Positions 26,477-32,936 of a stretch of DNA of 32,936 nt are shown here, piece by piece. Under the pieces are notes generated by a model, which saw nothing but the letters and a program-made list of their open reading frames with translations, had not been told where the DNA came from and did not search any database. Each line of letters opens with the position of its first letter. Positions within the stretch are counted from its first letter, which is position 1. This stretch comes from Prasinococcaceae sp. CCMP 1430 (lineage: Eukaryota > Prasinodermophyta > Palmophyllophyceae > Prasinococcales > Prasinococcaceae): contig RQSC01000018.1 in NCBI GenBank assembly GCA_013416795.1, forward strand, positions 233,852 to 266,787, read 5' to 3'. The translations under genes were made by a program, and so were the position numbers.

Positions 26477-26932
26477 GCGCGAAAGCGCGATACCAGGGCA
26501 CCTCACCGCATGTAATAAAACTTCCCACAGAACCGTTAATGACACCTCGTGATATGCATGTGATGGCCACACCCCGCCGAGCGCAGCGCGAAATGTGAGC
26601 GCGTCTCAGATGCACACACAGCATCATGCGCGAATGTGCGGCCGGGCGGCGGCGCGCCGCCGATCGCAGTCCGCGCTGCCGGGGCTTTGCGTGGGGCGCG
26701 CCTGCCGGCGCAGGAACGGCGCGACACGCGGTCCGGGGCGATCCGCAGCCCGACGCGTGCCACAGAGGGGGCGCCGCGCGCGCGTCGGCGCGCACGTCGG
26801 CCGGGCGCTGCAGCGAGGACAGGGGACGGAGGGCGAACAGAGGCGCGGGGCGCCGACGTGATCCCTCCCATCGTACGCGTGCGTGCGCACGACGCACCCG
26901 CACGCACAGCGGCAGCACACGACTCGCGCGCG
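26477..26932. other. Region between the broken USP7-like gene and MESD gene
   Basis: 456 bases with an AATAAA at 26514-26519, 37 bases after the upstream stop, then a GC-rich stretch. I looked here for the missing His box and C-terminal part of the protease and found nothing like it. The right part is the presumed promoter and leader of the MESD-like gene. Confidence 0.45.
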
Positions 26933-28101
26933 ATGGTGCGCACTCTAAGGTTGCGCACTGCCGCGGCTGCGACACCCCTTGCGCTGGCGTGCGTGCTGGC
27001 TGCCATGCTCGCGTCCGCGCTTGGCGGCAGCAAGTTCGGCGTGCGCGTTGCCGAGGCAAAGCCTGGCATGCGTATCGGCAACGTGGACGACGTCGTGTTG
27101 CCGGAGGAAGTAGAGGAACGCGCACAAGCGCGCAAGAAATTCGAGGAGAGTGGCGCCAAGCAGCTCATGATGTTCGTTAGGCTCGCACAGAAGCAGGAGG
27201 ACGGCAGCAAAGCGCTTGCGAAGCGCTTCACCGACATGTTGCGCGCGGGTGGCCTCAACGTTGGCATGTATGCCATCGACGACAGCCTGATGATGGCGAC
27301 GACGACCGAGGTCGGCCGGTCGAAGATCGAGGAGGCGCAGGAATTCTTCCTCAGCAGGGACGAGGTCGAGAGCCTGGAACTAGACAGCAAGACCATCACG
27401 CGCGACGACATCGAGGTGCGTTCGCCCGTGAGGACGCAAGCGCCAATACAGCCTGTGCACACCACGCGCGCGCCTATGCCGCCCTGCTCAGCTGCGCTAA
27501 CGTCACCCCTCACTCCGCCCGCGGTGTGATCCCACACGCAAACACGGGAACAGAGGCGCAAGAAGCAGAGAGCGGGCGGCATGGCAAACGGTGGTGACTT
27601 GGACCAGCTGCTTGCGACGCTCAAGGGTGACGGGGTCGTGGGCGACAACTTCGGCATCGGTGACCTGCAAGCGGCTGCAAGAAAGGTGCGATCGCGCTCC
27701 CCGTCCCCTTAACCGTCCCTCCCTCTCTCGCGCTTTCAGCACGTACGACTTGTGCATGCCAAGCGCAAGCAAATGTGTCCGTACCGCGTCCCCGGCGGGG
27801 GTCCGTAGCCAGTGTGTTGTGCGCACGTCTCCCTCCAGTCCTTTCATCTATACTTTCTGACGAAGTGAGCCTGCATGCGCCCTGCCCGACCGCCCTCCGC
27901 GAACACCTATACACCCACTCCTGTGCGTGCGTACAGGGCATGAGCGGAATGGGTGGCGGCATGGCCGGGGACCTTGAAAAGGCAGCAAAGAAGGAAGCGA
28001 CGAAGCAGCACGAAACGCGCAGGCGCCGTCGCAGGCAGGAGAAGCGCGAGGCTGAGAAGGCCAACCGGGCCGCCGAGGCAACCGCCCGGGGAGAGCTCTG
28101 A
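26933..28101 (+). CDS. MESD/Boca-like ER chaperone (3 exons)
   Basis: Exons 26933-27415, 27554-27685 and 27937-28101; introns 27416-27553 (GTGCGTT...GAACAG) and 27686-27936 (GTGCGAT...GTACAG), all phase 0; 259 residues. A signal peptide is likely at 1-31 (TPLALACVLAAMLASALGG). The core at about 72-155 fits the MESD fold: SGAKQLMMFVRL, then FTDMLRAGGLNVGMYAIDDSLMMATT and EEAQEFFLSRDEVESLELDSKT. The tail is Gly/Met-rich, then very basic and charged (RRRRRRQEKREAEKANRA), ending in RGEL, which resembles KDEL-type retention signals (REDL in mammalian MESD). In animals this protein folds the beta-propeller/EGF modules of LDL-receptor-family proteins in the ER. The client in a protist is unknown. 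Assignment to MESD rests on the core pattern plus signal peptide, charged tail and terminal tetrapeptide. Confidence 0.78.
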
Positions 28102-28298
28102 GCAAGCGGCTCGAACTTGCATGCGCCCGCGCGCTCATGCGCCCTTGACGTTGTGGCGACGGCGACGCTGCTCTGTTGCGAGAACTGCATCGCAGCGCGA
28201 AGTAATGCACAGCAATCTTACGATACCATGACGCTCCACGTCGCGCTATGCCGTGCGCGCGCGCGCACGCACGTGGCCTGGGGCGGGACGAAAGCGCC

Positions 28299-29575
28299 CT
28301 ACCGCTGCCCGAGCCATTCTGCGCGCATCTGCACGAGGAAGTGCTCCATGAACTCATGCCGTTGCTGTGCGAGGGCTCGGCCGGACTCGGTCTTCATCAT
28401 GCCTTTGAGCTTGAGCAGTTTGTCAGTGAAATGTGCCACGCAGCTCCGCTCAGACTTGCGAGAGGCTCGCATGTACTCCTCTTTCGTGAGCGTGTGCGCC
28501 TCGTGCGATACCCGTGCGTCCTCTTCTTCTCCACCCTGTCGGTAGTGTTTGTCGCGCAAGCGTTTGCACAGTAGAGAGCGTCAGATCGCGTGCGCACGTC
28601 AGTCGGAGGGCACGCGCGGAACTGCGTCTGGAGCCGGTGCGCGGGCACACGCGCGCATACATGCGCACGCAGTCGGCCGCGAGTGCGGATGTGCGAAGGA
28701 CGACGTGCCCGTGCGCGTGCACGCGCACATTTGCGCTGCTCCTCACCCACAGCGGCGCACAGCGCTTCCCGCCGAACGCGAAGCAGCGCGCTATTCCCAC
28801 GGCGCCAATGGCGTCCAGTCGGTCCGCATCCTGTACGACTGCCAGCGCCGGCGTCAGCTTCGGTCGGGTTCCTCCTCCTAGTTCGTCCTGTGATTGAGAG
28901 AGAGCGCACGAGTCAGATAGTGTGCGTGCTCGCATCTATGCATGTGTTGAAAGGTGTAAGTGTGGGCGGTCGAGCATACCCGGCGCGACAAGAGACAAAC
29001 GCTCTGGGCTCCCCAACCAGAGCGCGGTCATCGATCGGCGGGGGCGCGCACACGTGATGCTGCGCAGGGCCCCACCTTGAAGCCCACGTGCTTGATGACG
29101 TGGCAGACAGCGTCGATGAAGGCTGCATCAGCGCCATTGTCCTCGAGGAAGGCGCGCGACGCAGCGACGCCCGCATCAGGGTCGCCGCAGTACTTGTAGT
29201 CTGCGTGCGCGCAGAGAGTGTGCACATGCACGCGTGCGGCGCAGGGCACATTGAGCGGACCGGACCGTCAGGGTGAATACGAGTGCCCGGATGCTCGCAC
29301 GCGCGCTCAAGTGAGCACAGGAACGAGCGAGGAAGTCCGCATTGAGACGCACCCTTTACGTCGTGCAGCAGCGCGGCCACCTCCGCCACGGCAACGTCTG
29401 CTGCGCCGAGCCCCTCGTCGGCGGCCAGCCTCGCGGCGCTCGCGCGCACGCGCTCGACATGCGCGAAGTCGTGCGAGCCGTCCGCGCCGGCGAGCTCGGC
29501 GCGCACGAATGCCTCGGCCGCGGCCACGAGCCCGCTGCTCGCGCACATTTCTGCTCCCTTGCTCCCTCGCCCCAT
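28299..29575 (-). CDS. HD-domain phosphohydrolase, YpgQ/YedJ type (4 exons)
   Basis: Exons 29575-29353, 29200-29076, 28887-28747 and 28535-28299; introns begin GTGCGTC, GTGGGGC and GTGAGGA and end in AG, with phases 1, 0 and 0. The product has 241 residues. Metal-binding elements of the HD fold are in order: SHDFAHVERV (H39), LLHDVKDYKY with H71/D72 across the first junction, ASRAFLEDNG and HVIKHVGFK, and QDADRLDAIGAVGIAR with D136/D138. The C-terminus has the family's FTDKLLKLKGMMKTESGRALAQQRHEFMEHFL block. Bacterial members hydrolyse nucleotides or related phosphate compounds; the eukaryotic substrate is not established. The Met at 29548 is an alternative start nine codons later. Each splice junction restores a conserved motif, so the model is strong. 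The gene converges on the MESD gene with 197 bases between stops. Confidence 0.9.
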
Positions 29576-30211
29576 CACTGCCACTGCCGCCTCCCGGCAC
29601 GTGTGGCGCCGCCAGGCACGTGCGCCGCCGCCCGAGCCGCCCACCGCACGCGCACGCGGCCGTTTGCGAATACGTATGCGTTTCGAAAAGCGTTTCCCAC
29701 CGGGAGCGGGTGTCGTCACCCACACCAATTCGTTTTGATACGTATTTGAGGCGCGCACGAGGAGCTCGCACGGGCACTTACTCTCCTGTGTGTAATTCAT
29801 ATATAAAGTACAATTACATATAAAAGTATGGGTGTGCTGTAAGTTGGGAGGTGCGTGCCGCGTGGAACGCCATCACCTAGGTCGCTGTCACCTCGGCTGG
29901 CAATCAATCGATTAGACTAGTCCCCCACTAGTCCTAATCAAATCAAATTGAATCACTCAGCGCTCTGTCGCGTCGGAGCGCGTGCGCCCGCTCAGCGTGC
30001 GGGTTGCGCGCGCAAGTAGCCGCGCTCTGTACGTGGGCCTACAGCGGCGCCTTTTTTGCGCGCGCCCGTGGCCGTGGCGGGGTGCCACTGCGCGCGCGCT
30101 GGCAGCCCCCCACCACCTTCCCCGACAACGACAGCCTTTTCCGAGTCAGCCGCCGCACCGAACGCGCGCGCACACACACGCACGCGTGCTTGCGCATTCG
30201 TGCAGTCGACG
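29576..30211. promoter_or_regulatory. AT-rich intergenic region with inverted repeat
   Basis: About 640 bases between the divergent HD gene and the ankyrin gene. Bases 29793-29830 contain TATATAAAG and ATATAAAAG, the most TATA-like words of the window, and 29905-29955 is AT-rich around an inverted repeat. The rest is GC-rich. Promoter elements for either gene could sit here. Confidence 0.45.
29910..29939. repeat. Inverted repeat, 12-base arms around CCCCC
   Basis: GATTAGACTAGT (29910-29921), loop CCCCC (29922-29926), then ACTAGTCCTAATC (29927-29939), which pairs with the left arm apart from one extra C. It could form a hairpin or be a palindromic binding site or element end. Confidence 0.75.
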
Positions 30212-31807
30212 ATGGCCGACGACGCCGCCGCGGGCGGCAGCAGCGGCAGCGGCGCCGGCGGCGACCCGCGGCCCTCGGTATTCGCTTCGGCGAAGAGCGC
30301 GCGCCAGGTGCTGCTGCTGGCCGTGCAAGCGGTGAGCGTCAACACTACGGCCTTACGCAAGGCGCAAGAGGATCGCGACGCGATACGGAAGGAAGTCATA
30401 AGTCGGGCAAATGCCTTTTTTTGGCTGCGAGAGCGTTCTCGCTATCGTCGCAGGTATCTGTGTCCGCGGGAGCAAGACGGGCGCCAGTGCCGCCGAGCCG
30501 GTGCAGCAGGCAAAAGCAGCGGCCATCGCATCGGCGGCTCTTTGGACGGCTGCAGCGGCGCCGACGGCCCTCGCGCCGCGCCTGCCGAGCGTGCGCGCCG
30601 GGCGCTGCTCCTGGTGGCGCAGGTGATGGGTGTCAGCGCTGCCGCCGTGCGCGAGGCGCGGGCGGAGGGCGAGCTCGCCGCGATGGACGCGTTGGGCTTG
30701 CCCGCGACCTCGCGCGCAGCCAGAGCTGGCGACATCGACCGCCTCCGGCTGTTGCTTGAGGCGGGCGCCGACACGGAACAAGCAGACGGCAAAGGCTGGA
30801 CTCCGTTGTTATGGGCAGTAGTAGGTTCTGGCGAAGGTACGGATTGCCTCCGGCTGCTGCTCGAGGCGGGCGCCGACGCCAACAAGGTGGACAACGACAG
30901 CAAGACTGCCTTGATTTTGGCAGTGGAACTCGGCGACGACCACTGCGTCAAGACATTGGTCGACGCGGGCGCCGACGCGGACAAGACCACCCTTTTTGGC
31001 TGGACTGCGCTGATGTTCGCGGCCCAAAATGGCCGCACTGACTGCGTCAAGACGCTGCTCGCCGCAGGCGCCGACGCGGACAAGGCCGAGCGTGGTGGCT
31101 GGACTGCGCTGATGCTCGCGGCCGACAAAGGCTTCACTGACTGCGTCAAGACGTTGCTCGGGGCGGGCGCCGACGCGGGCAAGACCAGGACCGATGGCAG
31201 GACTGCGCTGATGATCGCGGCCGACAAGGGCTTCACTGACTGCGTCAAGACGCTGCTCGACGCAGGCGCCGACACGGACAAGACCAAGCGTGATGGCTGG
31301 ACTGCGCTGATGTTCGCGGCCCAAAATGGCAGCGCAGACTGCGTCAAGACGCTGCTCCTGCGTCCGCGGCTACGCCCGGTACGATCGCCGGTGCTGCCTA
31401 CCTGACGCGACTCGCTCGCGGCCGACAAAGGCTTCACTGACTGCGTCAAGGCGTTGCTCGACGCAGGCGCCGACGCGGAACAGGCCGAGGAGGACGGATG
31501 GACTGCGCTGATGCTCGCGGCCAAAAATGGCAGCGCAGACTGCGTCAAGACGCTGCTCGACACACGCGCCGACGCGGACAAGACCACACGTGCCGGCTGG
31601 ACTGCGCTCATGTTCGCGGCCCGTGGACGCCACGCAGACAGCGTCCGAGCGTTGCTCAAGGCGGGCGCGCTGCAGTGGTAACGATGCCTACGGCCGGACT
31701 GCCGTGAGTTCTAGCGGCTCTGCCCGAGACGCCCCAACGCCGAGGTCGTCGCCCTGCTGCGCGCCGCGCAGCCGCCGCTGCCGTACGATGATTCCAATGA
31801 CGAGTGA
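30212..31807 (+). pseudogene. Ankyrin-repeat gene, disrupted by an in-frame stop and frameshifts
   Basis: From ATG 30212 the frame gives 397 residues to TGA at 31403-31405. The N-terminal part contains two related modules (ARQVLLLAVQAVSV and ARRALLLVAQVMGV), separated by Arg-rich text that may be an intron or out of frame. About seven ankyrin repeats follow, of the form GWTALMFAAQNGxxDCVKTLLxAGADADK. A 60-base block at 31358-31417 replaces the 57 bases expected in one repeat and contains the TGA. Beyond it the same frame resumes with LAADKGFTDCVKALL and two further repeats to TAA at 31679. The probable end, NDAYGRTAV then EVVALLRAAQPPLPYDDSNDE, is split over two other frames to TGA at 31805. 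These lesions indicate a decayed member of a multicopy ankyrin family; a 397-residue truncated protein could still be made. Function is unknown beyond protein binding. Confidence 0.75.
30998..31690 (+). repeat. 99-base tandem repeats encoding ankyrin units
   Basis: The word GGCTGGACTGCGCTGATG or a close variant recurs at 30998, 31097, 31196, 31295, (disrupted), 31496 and 31595, an exact 99-base period apart from one 102-base step. DNA-level similarity between units is high, pointing to recent unequal exchange or gene conversion. Confidence 0.88.
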
Positions 31808-32189
31808 GCGGGAAGAGGAGTGCCGCTCGGAGTACGACTCGGACGACTCGAAAACCATCCCGACAACGACTTTCCGGAGGAGCAGGACAGCGACTGGGAC
31901 GACGACATCTTCCCGCCGTACCCGTACGCGTACCTCCGACGGTGCGTACCGTCCAGGCCCGCTCCGCGCGGCGATCACGGCATCGGGGGCGACGACAGCG
32001 AGTACGACGTCGACGAATACGTCAAGGAGAGCGACAGCGAGTACGACTCGGGTGTCGACGAATACGTCGACGAATACGTCGAGGAGAGCGACAGCGAGTA
32101 CGACGTCGACGGACACAACGATGATAACGACTGACCGCGGTGCTCGCAGCTGGATGTCGCCACCACGATAAAGCCCAAATATAGTTAGT
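31808..32189 (+). other. Acidic repeat segment downstream of the ankyrin gene
   Basis: The frame around 31820-32134 encodes a strongly acidic tail (EEQDSDWDDDIF, then SEYDxxVDEYV units). At DNA level GACAGCGAGTACGAC recurs at 31995, 32034 and 32088 and GTCGACGAATACGTC recurs between them. An upstream frame carries EEECRSEYDSDD, so a frameshift probably divides one former acidic domain. It may once have belonged to the ankyrin gene or to the J-like segment that follows. No start codon can be assigned with confidence. Confidence 0.5.
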
Positions 32190-32936
32190 ACCACGCCAAA
32201 GTGGTCGCGCTCGCCAAGTCCCAGCAGCGCAAGCTGCGCATGCACGTCCACCCTGACAGGCTCACCGCTGCTCGCAAGGAGGCGCTCGGCCACGACCTCT
32301 TCAACAAGATCGCCGACGTCAACTGCGTCCTCGATGCGGCTCTGCTCACTGTGGGCGACGGCAAGGCGGTGGTTGCCTACCTCGACTCCCTTCCCCCCGA
32401 CCCCCGCACCTCCACCGCTGGCTGCGCGCCAGGGGCGGTTGAAGGCGTCGTCGTCGTGGGCTTCCCGCTCGGCACCAAGGACTTCGTGGCAGGGGCTCTC
32501 GAGAAGAAGGACGCGGTGTACTATCGCAAGCTCACCGCCTGCAACCAGTTCTCCGCGTGGGGGCACCACAGCGCAGCGCTCCTGCTGCTCCGCATGTGTG
32601 TCCACCCTATCAGCGACTACCTCCTGCGCGGCCTCTTCCCGGGCGGCAAGGGCGAACAGGACAGGTACGCTGAGCCAACACACTTCCTCGTGAAGCGTCA
32701 CCACGCCCTGCTCCAGGCCACGGTAGCGCTGCGGGCGGATAGCTACGAGTTCGTCCAGCTCCTGGTCGAGGTCGCGCCCTCCGCCGCCACCGACCTCGCC
32801 ACGTGGCTCTCCACCGCTCCGTTCCAGCCGAACTCACCGGTCGTCCGCTACTTCCGCGAGGGCATGCTTAGGTCAAAACGCCTTCCCCCGCCCGCGCGCG
32901 CGGGCGCTCTGCCGGCGCCGGGCCCGGCCGCGGGGA
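32190..32936 (+). pseudogene. J-like segment joined to a reverse-transcriptase-like fragment (runs off the window)
   Basis: Bases 32190-32219 and the frame from about 32222 together read YHAKVVALAK then QQRKLRMHVHPDRL, with HPD at 32249-32257 and LFNKIADVNCVLD after it, resembling helices II and III of a J domain; a one-base shift is needed near 32220. From about 32345 the same frame reads VVAYLDSLPPDP, then GVVVVGFPLGTKDFVAGALEKK and AALLLLRMCVHPISDYLLRGLFPG. That text resembles the segment after the polymerase core in non-LTR-type reverse transcriptases of algal genomes. No catalytic YxDD motif is present. The frame is open to the right edge and lacks a clear start, so it is treated as a decayed or partial element. 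The family match is from pattern memory only. Confidence 0.5.

Noticed and set aside
31403-31405. TGA read as selenocysteine in the ankyrin gene
   Set aside because: The flanking residues do not match the repeat, and further frameshifts follow, so simple decay explains it better.
31350-31420. Intron as explanation for the stop in the ankyrin gene
   Set aside because: There is no AG acceptor between the block and the resumed repeat, and frame is kept by a 60-for-57 base replacement.
30442-31659. 405-codon minus-strand frame with regular repeats
   Set aside because: Its repeats are the antisense of the 99-base ankyrin units; it crosses the disrupted block only because stops are rare in this composition.
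31688-32704. 338-codon minus-strand frame rich in Val/Ala/Arg
   Set aside because: Mirror of the acidic Asp/Glu/Tyr repeats and of the RT-like text on the plus strand, which make better protein sense.

Overview
The window is a strongly GC-rich nuclear segment from a eukaryote, most likely a photosynthetic protist. Evidence for a eukaryote is spliceosomal GT-AG introns of about 120-250 bases with visible branch points, monocistronic genes on both strands, and families such as TAF-type histone folds, USP7, Puf6/PUM3 and an ER-type MESD. Evidence for an alga is a TWCA1-type delta-carbonic anhydrase, a cyanobacterial/plastid-type GIY-YIG-like protein, an LSD1/LOL zinc-finger protein and a cyanobacterial-type DUF2064 glycosyltransferase. 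A haptophyte or similar GC-rich alga would fit, but the sequence alone does not settle the lineage.

Left part (1-14.6 kb): the 3' part of a GIY-YIG-like gene whose stop lies in a 75-base tandem duplication; an LSD1 zinc-finger gene (-); a membrane-anchored apyrase (-) divergent from a three-RRM RNA-binding protein (+); a large intronless gene (-) encoding a TYW3-TYW2-JmjC(TYW5-like) fusion, which puts three wybutosine-tRNA steps in one protein; a divergent Puf6/PUM3 nucleolar protein (+); and a DUF2064 glycosyltransferase (-).

Middle (14.9-23.3 kb): a nitrogen and carbon acquisition stretch. A diverged ammonium-transporter-like membrane domain is fused in one frame to an apparently complete PP2C phosphatase (-). 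It lies head to head with a canonical AMT ammonium transporter (+) across a control region holding an 18-base tandem repeat. This sensor/phosphatase-like fusion beside its probable relative is the most striking arrangement here. It is followed by an orphan TAF8-like histone-fold exon (-) and the delta-carbonic anhydrase (+).

Right part (23.5-29.6 kb): a three-exon DNAJC14-like membrane J protein with a Jiv90 domain (-); a USP7-like deubiquitinase (+) that loses homology exactly at the single ambiguous base of the window; a three-exon MESD-like ER chaperone (+); and a four-exon HD-domain phosphohydrolase (-).

Right end (29.6-32.9 kb): an AT-rich, repeat-rich and decayed region. It holds a broken ankyrin-repeat gene with 99-base DNA repeats, an in-frame stop and frameshifts, an acidic repeat tail, and a J-like segment joined to a reverse-transcriptase-like fragment that runs off the window. 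No tRNA, rRNA or CRISPR array was recognised.
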